A stretch of 64,000 bases of DNA from Aquimarina macrocephali JAMB N27 (GCF_000520995.1 NZ_JACA01000013.1:62001-126000); one strand, 5' to 3'. Counted from the first letter of the stretch, positions 27,010 to 35,925 are shown. Translations and numbers: made by a program. Notes: generated by a model from the letters alone, not told the origin.

Positions 27010-27623
27010 AAGAAGTATTCATAACGTTATTATCCAACTACATAAAGGATACCGATTATATAGAATCCTTATGGGTCGATGTTGTAAAGTATCATGGTAA
27101 AAAGAACAGATACTATCATAATCTTTCTCATTTAGAACACCTTTATCATAAACTGATCGAAGTCAAAAACGATATCAAAGACTGGAATATGATCTTATTT
27201 GCTCTGTTTTATCATGACTATATTTATAATGTACTAAAACAGGATAATGAGGAACAAAGTGCAAAAAAAGCGACAGAGATATTACATTCCTTATCAATTG
27301 ATAAACATCAAATCCATCTCTGTAAAGAAATCATCTTAGCTACTAAAGGACATCATGTTTCAGAAAATAATGATATAAACCATTTTACCGATGCAGATCT
27401 CTCTATATTAGGAAGTGATTGGAAAAACTATGAGATTTATTACAAAAATGTAAGGAAAGAATATAAGTACTATCCTGATTTTATGTACAATAAGGGACGA
27501 ATCAAAGTTTTAAATCATTTTATAAATATGCCAGCCATCTTTAAATCTGAATACTTCTATAAAAGGTTTGAAGCTAATGCAAAACAAAACCTTCAACAAG
27601 AAATTGATTTGCTTTCAAATTAA
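27003..27623 (+). CDS. HD-superfamily metal-dependent hydrolase, probable TTG start
   Basis: A 206-residue protein of the predicted metal-dependent HD phosphohydrolase family: NRYYHNLSHLEHLYHKL (first His), ALFYHDYIYN (the HD pair), EQSAKKATEIL, KGHH and DADLSILG (distal Asp). The substrate is unknown. No ATG occurs before residue ~60, which would remove the first metal ligand. The TTG at 27003, overlapping the previous stop by 7 nt, is therefore the best start and implies translational coupling. Confidence 0.8.
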   Translation: MLKEVFITLLSNYIKDTDYIESLWVDVVKYHGKKNRYYHNLSHLEHLYHKLIEVKNDIKDWNMILFALFYHDYIYNVLKQDNEEQSAKKATEILHSLSIDKHQIHLCKEIILATKGHHVSENNDINHFTDADLSILGSDWKNYEIYYKNVRKEYKYYPDFMYNKGRIKVLNHFINMPAIFKSEYFYKRFEANAKQNLQQEIDLLSN

Positions 27624-27648
27624 ATTTCAGTTTTACTACATTTATAGA

Positions 27649-28065
27649 GTGAGGAAAACAATTTTTACTTTCGCCGCTTTAGTCTTAGCAATACTAGCTC
27701 TTTTTCAGTTAAGTAAATACACTGTTATTGCAGGTGATTCATCAATAGAAACTGTAATTGCCATAATCGCTGTTATTTTTTTTGTAATTGGTATAGTTAT
27801 AAATAAAAGAGTCCTGCACAAAAAGAAAAATCCTGCACAGGAAATAGATTATCAAAAGATTGAAGAATTAGGATTAAGTAAACGAGAATATGAAGTCTTA
27901 TGTCAAATTGCTATGGGGTTATCAAATAAAGAGATAGCCGAAAAACTCTTTGTTTCAGAAAGTACTGTAAAAACTCATGTTTCGAATATGTTGGTAAAAC
28001 TAGATGCAAAACGTCGTACCCAGGCCATACAAATTGCAAAAGAACTACAAATCATACCTCTTTAA
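27649..28065 (+). CDS. Membrane-anchored LuxR-type transcriptional regulator, no receiver domain
   Basis: A 138-residue protein, probably from GTG 27649. Two hydrophobic segments (residues ~4-21 and ~34-52, TVIAIIAVIFFVIGIVI) precede a GerE/LuxR helix-turn-helix (LSKREYEVLCQIAMGLSNKE, then IAEKLFVSESTVKTHVSNML). The usual N-terminal receiver is absent, so it is not a classical response regulator. It may sense a membrane signal or work with the DUF4199 protein encoded next. It follows the HD hydrolase by 25 nt and is probably in the same operon. Confidence 0.85.
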   Translation: MRKTIFTFAALVLAILALFQLSKYTVIAGDSSIETVIAIIAVIFFVIGIVINKRVLHKKKNPAQEIDYQKIEELGLSKREYEVLCQIAMGLSNKEIAEKLFVSESTVKTHVSNMLVKLDAKRRTQAIQIAKELQIIPL

Positions 28066-28166
28066 AGGGTTTCAACCCCATATATTGTAAATTTCATACT
28101 TTAGTATGAATGCTATTTATTAGCCTAAATTTACTTTTGGAGCTAACAATAAATACATATAAATCA

Positions 28167-28688
28167 ATGAAAAATACAATTATACGTTATGGATTACGAA
28201 GTGCCATTACTATATGTTTGTTAGCACTTGCAGGGTGGTTTTTAGGGAAAAACCTGGATTATTCTATTCAAGAAGTAATCGGGTATGCTGGTATTATAAT
28301 ATCACTACTTTTTGTGTTTCTTGGCATTAAACAGTATCGGGATAAAGAAAATAATGGTATCGTTTCTTTTGGAAAAGCATTATTGATAGGTATACTTATC
28401 ACTCTTATTGCTGCTTTGGCATTTGGGATATTAGATGTAATTTATATAAAATACATTAATCCGGATTTTATGGCAGAATACTACTCGCATTATGTTGAAC
28501 AAATGAAAAACTCTCTCCCACAAGCCGAACTTGAAATTAAATTGGCAGAATTAGAAGCTCAAAAAGAGTTATTTTCTAACAGGTTTATGAGCTTCTTTTT
28601 AATGTTTGCTACCGTATTTATGATTGGATTTATAATTTCATTAATTTCAGCACTAATACTACAACGTAAACCAATGCCTGGTAATTAA
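28167..28688 (+). CDS. DUF4199 family membrane protein
   Basis: A 173-residue protein from ATG 28167 with four predicted membrane helices, a basic N-terminus, and a charged loop (QAELEIKLAELEAQKELF) between helices 3 and 4. This is the layout of DUF4199, common in Bacteroidota and often next to LuxR-type regulators. Its function is unknown. The 19 codons upstream in frame contain no good start and are left out. Confidence 0.8.
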   Translation: MKNTIIRYGLRSAITICLLALAGWFLGKNLDYSIQEVIGYAGIIISLLFVFLGIKQYRDKENNGIVSFGKALLIGILITLIAALAFGILDVIYIKYINPDFMAEYYSHYVEQMKNSLPQAELEIKLAELEAQKELFSNRFMSFFLMFATVFMIGFIISLISALILQRKPMPGN

Positions 28689-28712
28689 AAAATAATATAA
28701 TAAAAAAATAGT

Positions 28713-29171
28713 ATGCAATACGAAGCTAAAACACCAGATGAATATATAGAAGCTATACCTGAAGAAAGAAAGGAAGCTATGAGTATGCTTAGAAAAATAA
28801 TAAAAGATAACCTGCCCAAAGGTTTTTCTGAAGTCATAAGCTATGGTATGATAGGATATGTTGTACCACACAGTTTATATCCAAGCGGTTATCACTGTGA
28901 CCCTAAGCTGCCATTACCATTTATGAATATAGCCTCTCAAAAGAATTTTATAGCAGTCTATCATAGTGGTATTTATGCAAATCCCAATTTAATGAAATGG
29001 TTTACTGATGAATACCCAAAATATGTAAAAACAAAATTAGATATGGGTAAAAGTTGTATTCGATTCAAAAAAATAGATCAGATTCCTATGGAACTGATAG
29101 GAAAATTAGCAACTAAAATGACTCCAAAAGAATGGATTCATATTTATGAATCGAACGTAAAAAAACAATAA
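28713..29171 (+). CDS. DUF1801 (YdhG-like) protein
   Basis: A 152-residue soluble alpha+beta protein. TPDEYIEAIPEERKEAMSML, GFSEVISYGMIGYVVPHSLY and KSCIRFKKIDQIP are typical of the DUF1801 family, which has the YdhG/frataxin-like fold. The function is unknown. It is 11 nt upstream of a VOC-family gene, and the two are likely co-transcribed up to the terminator at 29581. Confidence 0.85.
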   Translation: MQYEAKTPDEYIEAIPEERKEAMSMLRKIIKDNLPKGFSEVISYGMIGYVVPHSLYPSGYHCDPKLPLPFMNIASQKNFIAVYHSGIYANPNLMKWFTDEYPKYVKTKLDMGKSCIRFKKIDQIPMELIGKLATKMTPKEWIHIYESNVKKQ

Positions 29172-29182
29172 AATATAAACAG

Positions 29183-29569
29183 ATGAAAAAACGAGTAACA
29201 GGAATTGGCGGGGTGTTTTTTAAAACAGCTGATCCGAAAAAAACAAAAGATTGGTACAAAGACCATCTGGGTTTTAATACAGATGACTATGGCTGTACAT
29301 TCTGGTGGAAAGACAAAGAAGGTAACGATTGCTCTACACAATGGAGTCCTTTTAAAGACGATACTACTTATTTTGCACCGAGTAAGAAAGAGTTTATGAT
29401 GAATTTCAGGGTAGAAAACCTGACTGAACTTCTCAAAGTTCTTAAAAGTGAAGGGGTAACTGTTATTGATAAAGTAGAAGAATATGAATATGGAAAATTT
29501 GGATGGATCGTTGACCCAGAAGGTAATAAAATTGAGCTTTGGGAACCAATAGACAAAGCATTCTTATAA
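29183..29569 (+). CDS. VOC family protein (glyoxalase/bleomycin-resistance fold)
   Basis: A 128-residue protein with two beta-alpha-beta-beta-beta units. GIGGVFFKTADPKKTKDWYK starts the first and FGWIVDPEGNKIELWEP ends the second, with the metal-ligand Glu in IELWEP. The first metal ligand appears changed (FFKT where His is common), so catalysis is uncertain. It is the last gene before a strong terminator. Confidence 0.85.
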   Translation: MKKRVTGIGGVFFKTADPKKTKDWYKDHLGFNTDDYGCTFWWKDKEGNDCSTQWSPFKDDTTYFAPSKKEFMMNFRVENLTELLKVLKSEGVTVIDKVEEYEYGKFGWIVDPEGNKIELWEPIDKAFL

Positions 29570-29580
29570 AACATCTTAAC

Positions 29581-29614
29581 AAAAAAGGTTGGCTATGTAG
29601 CCAACCTTTTTTAT
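29581..29614 (+). terminator. Rho-independent terminator, bidirectional
   Basis: AAAAAAGGTTGGCT (29581-29594) and AGCCAACCTTTTTT (29599-29612) form a 14-bp stem with a 4-nt loop, between the convergent VOC gene and the minus-strand membrane protein. Confidence 0.92.
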
Positions 29615-29634
29615 ATATAATTTCATTTAGAATA

Positions 29635-30057
29635 TTACATAAAGAATAAAAGAGATGCTACAATCATCCAGCAGCCAACTATTATCCCTATAATACCAAG
29701 CTTACCTTGTTTTGGAGCCAATTTCTCTCTAAGGCGATTTGCTTTTTCTTTTGCCTCTTCACTTTTGGATAAAAAATATTTACTGATGAGACCAAATCCA
29801 AGCATAAATCCTAATGTTGCAGAAACTATATTACCTGCTAACAAGGTTATCCACCAAATAGGATATGTTGTAAGCCATCCCAGATTTAAAATTGCAGAAA
29901 TAATACCCCAAATACCCCAAATACAAAATATAAATCCAATCCAACCCTGGTAAGGTTCGATTTTTTCTAAAAGCTCTTTTGCATTTGGTTTTTTAGATAA
30001 TAATAATGATGGTACTGCAAGAATACTTAAAACGATTAATGAGATTCCCCATATCAT
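29635..30057 (-). CDS. Conserved membrane protein of unknown function
   Basis: A 140-residue protein from ATG 30057 with four hydrophobic segments ([59 protein letters not shown] and a C-terminal helix) and a charged loop ([20 protein letters not shown]). The motif [19 protein letters not shown] occurs in similar Bacteroidota proteins, as I recall, but no function is assigned. A TTG 14 codons upstream is the only alternative start and is less likely. Confidence 0.75.
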   Translation of the reverse strand: MIWGISLIVLSILAVPSLLLSKKPNAKELLEKIEPYQGWIGFIFCIWGIWGIISAILNLGWLTTYPIWWITLLAGNIVSATLGFMLGFGLISKYFLSKSEEAKEKANRLREKLAPKQGKLGIIGIIVGCWMIVASLLFFM

Positions 30058-30265
30058 AGTTTTCAAATTTAAAAGGTTAGTGTTTCTTTTTTTATTCAAA
30101 GTTGTTATACCAAATATAACAATAAATATGACTTATCAAAATACAGCATACTATAGCTATCCTATATACTAATAATTTACACTTACAAACATTCTTACTA
30201 ATCTTCTGATTTTTAATTGATATTTTTTTGTAATTTTCTCCAAACTAATAAATCATTTTAACAAC

Positions 30266-30658
30266 ATGAGTGAAGAAAACAACAACCTAGGAGACGATAT
30301 AAAAAAAGGAGCAGAAGAAGCTGCAGAAGCGGCAAAAGATTTTGCAAGTGATGCTAAAGAAGTAGCGAGTGATTTTGCAGAAGAGGCTAAGGAATTTGTT
30401 AATTCTACGGATAACAAAAAAATGCTGGCGGGTATCTTAGGGATACTTTTGGGTTGGCTAGGAATCCATAAGTTCATTTTGGGGTATAATAAAGAAGGCA
30501 TTATTATGCTTATTTGTGGACTTCTTGGTTTTTTTACCTGCGGAATTACTTCTTCGATTTCTGGAATTATAGGATTAATAGAAGGTATTATGTACCTCGT
30601 AAAATCTGACGAAGAGTTTTACCAAACATATCAAGCTGGTAAAAAGCCTTGGTTCTAA
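30266..30658 (+). CDS. TM2-domain protein with alanine/glutamate-rich helical N-terminus
   Basis: A 130-residue protein. Residues 10-50 form an amphipathic Ala/Glu/Lys helix resembling apolipoprotein or LEA repeats (AEEAAEAAKDFASDAKEVAS). A TM2 domain follows: two membrane helices with the motif LGWLGIHKFILGYNKEGII between them and GIIGLIEGI. TM2 proteins are small membrane proteins of unclear role. A terminator lies 8 nt after the stop. Confidence 0.87.
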   Translation: MSEENNNLGDDIKKGAEEAAEAAKDFASDAKEVASDFAEEAKEFVNSTDNKKMLAGILGILLGWLGIHKFILGYNKEGIIMLICGLLGFFTCGITSSISGIIGLIEGIMYLVKSDEEFYQTYQAGKKPWF

Positions 30659-30665
30659 TAATAAT

Positions 30666-30697
30666 AAAAGCTGGAAATTTTAACTTCTGGCTTTTTT
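30666..30697 (+). terminator. Terminator after the TM2 gene
   Basis: AAAAGCTGGAA (30666-30676) pairs with TTCTGGCTTTT (30685-30695) over 11 positions including two G-U pairs, and a T run follows. Confidence 0.75.
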
Positions 30698-30709
30698 ATT
30701 TCACTTTGT

Positions 30710-30727
30710 TATCGTAATATTGCGATA
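30710..30727 (+). promoter_or_regulatory. Probable ArsR operator
   Basis: TATCGTAATATTGCGATA is a near-perfect 18-bp palindrome (one mismatched pair) 14 nt upstream of the arsR-like ATG. Palindromes of the form ATCG-N8-CGAT are typical operators of ArsR/SmtB repressors in this phylum. Binding here would give autoregulation of the four-gene cluster. Confidence 0.65.
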
Positions 30728-30741
30728 TTATAATATTGGTT

Positions 30742-31065
30742 ATGGGAATTACTAAGACGCAAATATTCGATCAACAACAAAATGAATTGGCACAGTTTTT
30801 CAAAATACTAGGGCATCCCGCACGTATTGCTATTCTTCAATATATCAGCAAACAAAACGCTTGTATATGTAATGACTTGGTTGAAGAAATAGGATTAGCA
30901 CAAGCTACAATATCTCAACATCTTAAAGAACTAAAAAGTATAGGCTTACTTAAGGGAGAAATCGAAGGTAAAAGCATGTGTTACTGTATCGATATTGATC
31001 GATGGACTACTTTGCAAAAAAATCTAAACTCATTTTTTAATACGACCAAAAAGAATTGTTGTTAA
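30742..31065 (+). CDS. arsR: ArsR/SmtB family metalloregulator
   Basis: A 107-residue winged-helix repressor: FKILGHPARIAILQYI, then Cys41-x-Cys43 (NACICNDLVEE) at the start of helix alpha-3, then QATISQHLKELK. The two cysteines sit where ArsR proteins bind As(III) or Sb(III). More cysteines occur in KSMCYCID and at the C-terminus (NCC), which may be extra ligands. It heads a cluster with an arsenate reductase. The ATG at 30742 is preferred to a TTG two codons upstream. Confidence 0.88.
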   Translation: MGITKTQIFDQQQNELAQFFKILGHPARIAILQYISKQNACICNDLVEEIGLAQATISQHLKELKSIGLLKGEIEGKSMCYCIDIDRWTTLQKNLNSFFNTTKKNCC

Positions 31066-31086
31066 ATATATTAATTACCAAAAATT

Positions 31087-31572
31087 ATGAATACATCAGA
31101 CTTTATAACACTATTAGCAGAACATCAAGATAAATCATTACTATTCGAATATGCCCCGGGAATGTTGGCAGGAACTAATTACCACATCACCGAAGTAAAA
31201 CATATTACCGTAGATTCTGTAGATTGTGGTGCCGGTACCGATTTCTGGAAAGAGACTATTATTCAACTATGGGAGAGCCCAGATGAATTAGGGAAATCAC
31301 AGTATATGAGTACCTATAAAGCTCTGGGGATATTAAGAAAGGTAGGAAAGATGAAATCTTATGAAATGGATGCAGTAGCAAAAATAGAATATGGAAATGC
31401 TATGTTTCATACTGCACAATTACACATTGTAGATTTTGAAATCAAAAACGATCAATTGATACTGAAACTTACTGTAAACCCCACAGATTGTAAAGCAAAA
31501 GAAGCTTGTGGAATTACAGAAAATAATGCTACAGAAGCTGGTTCTTGTGCTCCGGGTAGTGGTTGTTGCTAG
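31087..31572 (+). CDS. DUF6428 family protein in the ars cluster
   Basis: A 161-residue soluble protein (DFITLLAEHQDKSLLFEYAP, YHITEVKHITVDSVDCGAGT). It resembles the DUF6428 proteins commonly found with ArsR in Bacteroidota. The C-terminus is cysteine-rich (DCKAKEACGIT...SCAPGSGCC), which suggests thiolate binding of arsenite or another metalloid. That role is inference. The stop codon is immediately followed by the ATG of the next gene. Confidence 0.78.
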   Translation: MNTSDFITLLAEHQDKSLLFEYAPGMLAGTNYHITEVKHITVDSVDCGAGTDFWKETIIQLWESPDELGKSQYMSTYKALGILRKVGKMKSYEMDAVAKIEYGNAMFHTAQLHIVDFEIKNDQLILKLTVNPTDCKAKEACGITENNATEAGSCAPGSGCC

Positions 31573-32070
31573 ATGGACACTACACTAAAAATAGCATATT
31601 TTACCCAAAAGGATTGGCCTGCAATCTCTGCAATCTATAAAGAAGGAATGGATACAGGAATTGCCACTTTTGAAACCCAGGTACCTACATGGGAAACATG
31701 GGATGTTTCGCACATAAAATCTTGTAGAATTAAGGCTATCAGTAAAAATACTATTGCAGGTTGGGCAGCCTTATCCCCTACCTCAAAAAGAGAAGTATAT
31801 AAAGGAGTAGCAGAAGTTAGCATTTATATAACATCAAAATATAGAGGTTTGGGTATAGGTAAACTACTTTTATCCAAATTAATTGAGGAAAGCGAAAAGG
31901 CAGGATTCTGGACCTTACAAGCAGGTATATTTAGGAATAACAATGCGAGTATTGATTTACATAAATCTTTAGGATTTAGAGAAATAGGGTATAGAGAAAA
32001 AGTAGCGAAATTAGATAATGTATGGCACGATAATACCCTTTTAGAACGAAGAAGTAAAATAATAACATAA
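31573..32070 (+). CDS. GNAT acetyltransferase, ArsN1/phosphinothricin-acetyltransferase type
   Basis: A 165-residue GNAT. The start IAYFTQKDWPAISAIYKEGM and the region GIATFETQVPTWETW are those of the PAT/ArsN1 subfamily, and the acetyl-CoA loop is RGLGIGKLLLSKL. ArsN1 enzymes acetylate trivalent arsinothricin or phosphinothricin. The position directly behind DUF6428 (no gap) and before arsC supports an arsenic-related role over a general one, but the substrate is not proven. Confidence 0.8.
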   Translation: MDTTLKIAYFTQKDWPAISAIYKEGMDTGIATFETQVPTWETWDVSHIKSCRIKAISKNTIAGWAALSPTSKREVYKGVAEVSIYITSKYRGLGIGKLLLSKLIEESEKAGFWTLQAGIFRNNNASIDLHKSLGFREIGYREKVAKLDNVWHDNTLLERRSKIIT

Positions 32071-32129
32071 CCACAATAAACACCACAAATTCTCTTCTAA
32101 AAAGAGAATAACCAAAAACAAAAACGCTT

Positions 32130-32558
32130 ATGAATATTTTAGTATTATGCACAGGTAATTCTTGTAGAAGTCAAATGGCAGAAGGATATTTAAAACACTT
32201 TGCCAAAGACAACGCAACTATTTATAGTGCCGGAGTAGAAACACATGGGGTAAATCCCAAAGCAATAGCTATTATGCAAGAAGATAGCATTGATATCTCT
32301 ACTCATACTTCTAATAATCTCGATGAATATCTAGATGTGCAATTTGATTACATTATTACGGTGTGTGATAATGCCAAAGAAAGATGTCCTTTCTTTCCTG
32401 GCAAAGCAGAAAGATTGCACTATAATTTCTTTGATCCATCAAAGGTAGAAGGTACAGAAGAAGAAATTCATACTGCATTTACAAAAACCAGAAATCAGAT
32501 TAAAGAATATTGCAAAGATTTTGCAGAAAAAAATATACCGAAAACGGTATCTAAATAA
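32130..32558 (+). CDS. arsC: Arsenate reductase, thioredoxin-coupled (LMW-PTP fold)
   Basis: A 142-residue ArsC that reduces arsenate to arsenite. The P-loop is Cys7-TGNSCR13 (Cx5R), and Cys79 and Cys86 (TVCDNAKERCPFF) match the redox triad of the S. aureus pI258 type enzyme, so thioredoxin is the expected reductant. The product arsenite must be exported or trapped, but no Acr3 or ArsB gene follows. A terminator lies about 85 nt downstream. Confidence 0.93.
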   Translation: MNILVLCTGNSCRSQMAEGYLKHFAKDNATIYSAGVETHGVNPKAIAIMQEDSIDISTHTSNNLDEYLDVQFDYIITVCDNAKERCPFFPGKAERLHYNFFDPSKVEGTEEEIHTAFTKTRNQIKEYCKDFAEKNIPKTVSK

Positions 32559-32642
32559 ATACAACTTGGGTTCTGATAAGACTCCCTAAACAAGTATATC
32601 TATAAAATCTTGAAGGTCGCATTGGCCTGAACAACTAAAAAA

Positions 32643-32675
32643 GATCGCACAAAAGTTAATTTTTGTGCGGTTTTC
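32643..32675 (+). terminator. Terminator of the ars cluster
   Basis: CGCACAAAA (32646-32654) pairs with TTTTGTGCG (32661-32669), loop 6 nt, followed by GTTTT. Confidence 0.8.
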
Positions 32676-32727
32676 ATTTATAAAACATTCTTTGATATTC
32701 TATTTACAATTAGAAAAATAAAATCTA

Positions 32728-33939
32728 TTATTTTTCTACCTTAAATCCAGACTTTATATAATTTTCGGGAACATTCTCTGGTGGCACAGTCAATACATTT
32801 CCATCTCTTATCGCTTGATAATGTGGTGACAATATTTCGATTTCCGCATGATGAAGTTCATTCTTTAAATTCTCATGTAGCATCGAATAAATCAATGCTG
32901 CTTTTTCGGGATTTTTAGTGTATGCATTAATTTCATAGCTTACATAAAAATCATCAAGGCTTTTAATCAAAACAAATGGTGAAGGATCTGGTAAAATCAA
33001 GTCTGTTTTTTTTGCCCCTTCGACCAAAGCTTTCAATACATTATTACTTGAGACATCATACCCAATAGTAACCGAAGTATGTAATATAATTCCAACATCA
33101 TCAATAGCATTTTTGCTGAAATTAACAATGTGGTTTCCCAAAATAGACGAATTGGGAATAGTAATATCCAAATTTTTAATAGTTTTTACTCGTGTTACCA
33201 ATAGGCTTCGATCTGTGATATCTCCAATGGTCTCTCCTATTTGTACGCGATCCCCTACTTTAAATGGTCGCATATATGTAATTACAATACCTGCTACAAT
33301 ATTAGAAATAGCAGAGGTAGATCCCAAAGAAAATAATACTCCGAAGAAGATAGATACTCCTTTAAATGCCGGAGAATCTGAGCCCGGTATATATGGGAAA
33401 ATTATAATTACCGCAAAAGCAATAATAATAACTCTTAGAAGATTAAATGTTGGGCGTGCCCAATCTGCATGAAATCCTTCTAATCGAACCGCTTCTTGCT
33501 CTAATTCATTGGTAACATATTTCAAAAAACGAAGTAAATATTTAGTAATAAAGAAAATAACAACGATAAAAAACAAATTAGGAATAAACCCAATAATGCC
33601 ATCATACAGAAATAACAATGGTTTTTTTATATATCCCAAAACAGTATCTGCATATACTTTAGTTTGTGGAACCAAACTAAACATAAAAGGAAGATATAAA
33701 ATCAAAAAGGCAATACTGACAGTTATTCTAAATAGCCTAATTACAATCTTGAGAATATGTCGTTCTCTTCTTGGAGTAATAAACTTAAAAAATTGAATAG
33801 CTTTATTACTACTAAAAAAAATATTGGTCTCTAGTGTACTAGCCTTCTTTTGCAGCCATCTAAAAATCCTACGCATTACATAGAAGAAGAATAAAATCCC
33901 TACAAGGGCAATAGCAAAATATACGTATTCAATAACCAT
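32728..33939 (-). CDS. MscS family mechanosensitive channel
   Basis: A 403-residue protein with four N-terminal membrane helices, a pore helix region (LGSTSAISNIVAGIVITYMR, the MscS TM3 glycine/alanine pattern) and the cytoplasmic beta domain (PFKVGDRVQIGETIGDITDR). These channels release solutes on hypo-osmotic shock. The C-terminal domain continues to residue ~395. The long N-terminal part places it among the medium-size MscS relatives. It is monocistronic. Confidence 0.92.
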   Translation of the reverse strand: MVIEYVYFAIALVGILFFFYVMRRIFRWLQKKASTLETNIFFSSNKAIQFFKFITPRRERHILKIVIRLFRITVSIAFLILYLPFMFSLVPQTKVYADTVLGYIKKPLLFLYDGIIGFIPNLFFIVVIFFITKYLLRFLKYVTNELEQEAVRLEGFHADWARPTFNLLRVIIIAFAVIIIFPYIPGSDSPAFKGVSIFFGVLFSLGSTSAISNIVAGIVITYMRPFKVGDRVQIGETIGDITDRSLLVTRVKTIKNLDITIPNSSILGNHIVNFSKNAIDDVGIILHTSVTIGYDVSSNNVLKALVEGAKKTDLILPDPSPFVLIKSLDDFYVSYEINAYTKNPEKAALIYSMLHENLKNELHHAEIEILSPHYQAIRDGNVLTVPPENVPENYIKSGFKVEK

Positions 33940-34063
33940 AACCTAGCAAATTAAGTCAATTCGAAACACTACTGAAGTTACTTTAATTTTTGCTTTTTTA
34001 AAGACTAAAGGAGAAAAAATTATCAAGAAAATCTAATCTTAAAAATAATATATGATGAGAATT

Positions 34064-35872
34064 TTATTTATCCCCATTTTTAAAATACTTCTTCTCTAAT
34101 TCTGCCTGAAATTCTTCCATAACAGGTTTTACAGTACTATCAGGGAGATCGGCGATACGAATATACATCAAACCATCAACCGCATTATTAAATAACGGAT
34201 CAACATTAAACGCTACTACTTTAGCATTTTGCTTAATATATTTTTTAATTAAAACCGGAATACGAAGACTTCCTGGTTCTACTTCATCGATAATTTTATC
34301 AAATTTATTCAGATCACTTTTACTTTCATCAAAAACGAAATCTTTATCAGCATCTTTTAATTTTACTTTAAATTCTTTTTTAGGTCTAACATATTGTGCC
34401 ACATAAGGGTCATAATAATGAGATTTCATAAACTCTATCATCAGAGATTTAGAAAAATTACTAAACTTATTACTAATACTAACTCCACCTATAAGATACT
34501 TATGCTCTGGGAAACGAAGTGTGCAATGTACTATACCTTTCCAAAGTAAAAATAATGGCATAGGACGCTGTTGATATTCTTTAATGATAAAGGCTCTACC
34601 CATCTCGATAGATTCATTCATCATTTTATGCAATTCTGGTTCAAATCTAAATAAATCCTGAAGGTAAAACCCGTCAATACCACGGTTAGCATAAATCTCT
34701 GACCCCATACCCATACGATACGCTCCAGCCATTTTTTTGGCTTCGTTATCCCATAAAAACATATGATGATAATATTCATCAAAAGGGTCCAAATCTAAAG
34801 AGTTATTAGTTCCTTCCCCAATTTCTCTAAATGTAATCTCTCTAAGCCTTCCTATTTCATGAACTACATTTGGGATATGCTTTTTCTTTGCCAGAAAAAC
34901 TTCATAATTCTTACTAATCAATAATCGTTTATCATGATCCCTACAATATTGTAATTCTAATTCTATTGCATTGATATTTCCTTCAACAGCTATTTCTTTA
35001 GGTGATTTTGGTAGTTTTAAGTTTTGAGGAATCGATTCTCTTAATGTCTTTTTTTCAAAAGGATTGGCTAACATATACGTTTTCTTTCGCAAGAAATTCG
35101 TAAAATCTTCAAGGTTAGTATGTTCTCCCTGATCTTTTACTGATACCGGGTTACCAATTCGTACTTTGATTACTTTATTTTCCTGAGAAAAAAGTTCACT
35201 CGGTAATTTGGCTGTTTGTAAGATACTACTTATAGATGACAGACGATAAAAAAGCCTGCTATTACGAGCATGAAAATATATAGGGATTACAGGAACCTTT
35301 GCTTTTTGAACCAATCTCATCGCACTCGGTTCCCAAGGCTTGTCTACATAATTCTTACCTTCTTTAAAAGTAGATACTTCTCCTGCCGGAAAAATACCTA
35401 ATGGTTTGCCCTCTCTAAGATGTAAAATAGCTTCTTTGATTCCTTTATGACTAGACTTTGCTTCTTTTCTATCCTCAAAAGGATTGACAGGCATAACATA
35501 AGGCTCTAATGGTTTAAAACTATGTAACAAAAAATTTGCAATAATTTTATAATCAGAACGATGTTCTACCATTAATTTTAGTAATACTCCGCCATCAAGT
35601 CCTCCTAGTGGATGATTTGATAATGTAATAAATGGACCTTCTTTTGGTAATCGTTTTAAATCTTCTGCCGGAATTTCAAAAGTAACTCCATATAAGTCAA
35701 GGGTCTTACTTATATACTCTAGCCCTTCTAAATGACTAAGTTTATCATACTGTCGATTTATTTTTGATATTCGGGTAATCTTAAGAAGCACCCAACCAAT
35801 AAAGGTGCCTATAAAACCAAGTTTATCCATTTTGAGCCCTGCGGCTACTTCTCTTGCTGTGACTATAGGCAT
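34064..35872 (-). CDS. olsF: Bifunctional PlsC-like / GNAT acyltransferase (OlsF-like, ornithine-lipid synthesis)
   Basis: A 602-residue protein from ATG 35872. Residues ~75-290 are a PlsC/LPLAT acyltransferase with the HxxxxD motif in LSNHPLGGLDGG and FPAGEVST. Residues ~310-500 are a GNAT-like acyltransferase of the OlsB/hemolysin type (REITFREIGEGTNNS, YYHHMFLWDNEAKKMAGAYR, EMGRAFI). This order, O-acyltransferase then N-acyltransferase, is that of OlsF, which makes ornithine lipid in Serratia and Flavobacterium johnsoniae. The symbol is my inference from domain layout. A TTG three codons upstream is an alternative start. Confidence 0.75.
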   Translation of the reverse strand: MPIVTAREVAAGLKMDKLGFIGTFIGWVLLKITRISKINRQYDKLSHLEGLEYISKTLDLYGVTFEIPAEDLKRLPKEGPFITLSNHPLGGLDGGVLLKLMVEHRSDYKIIANFLLHSFKPLEPYVMPVNPFEDRKEAKSSHKGIKEAILHLREGKPLGIFPAGEVSTFKEGKNYVDKPWEPSAMRLVQKAKVPVIPIYFHARNSRLFYRLSSISSILQTAKLPSELFSQENKVIKVRIGNPVSVKDQGEHTNLEDFTNFLRKKTYMLANPFEKKTLRESIPQNLKLPKSPKEIAVEGNINAIELELQYCRDHDKRLLISKNYEVFLAKKKHIPNVVHEIGRLREITFREIGEGTNNSLDLDPFDEYYHHMFLWDNEAKKMAGAYRMGMGSEIYANRGIDGFYLQDLFRFEPELHKMMNESIEMGRAFIIKEYQQRPMPLFLLWKGIVHCTLRFPEHKYLIGGVSISNKFSNFSKSLMIEFMKSHYYDPYVAQYVRPKKEFKVKLKDADKDFVFDESKSDLNKFDKIIDEVEPGSLRIPVLIKKYIKQNAKVVAFNVDPLFNNAVDGLMYIRIADLPDSTVKPVMEEFQAELEKKYFKNGDK

Positions 35873-35925
35873 TAAATACAATTTGTGCTAACTGCAAATA
35901 TAGCAAAATCCTTGAATTGATATCA

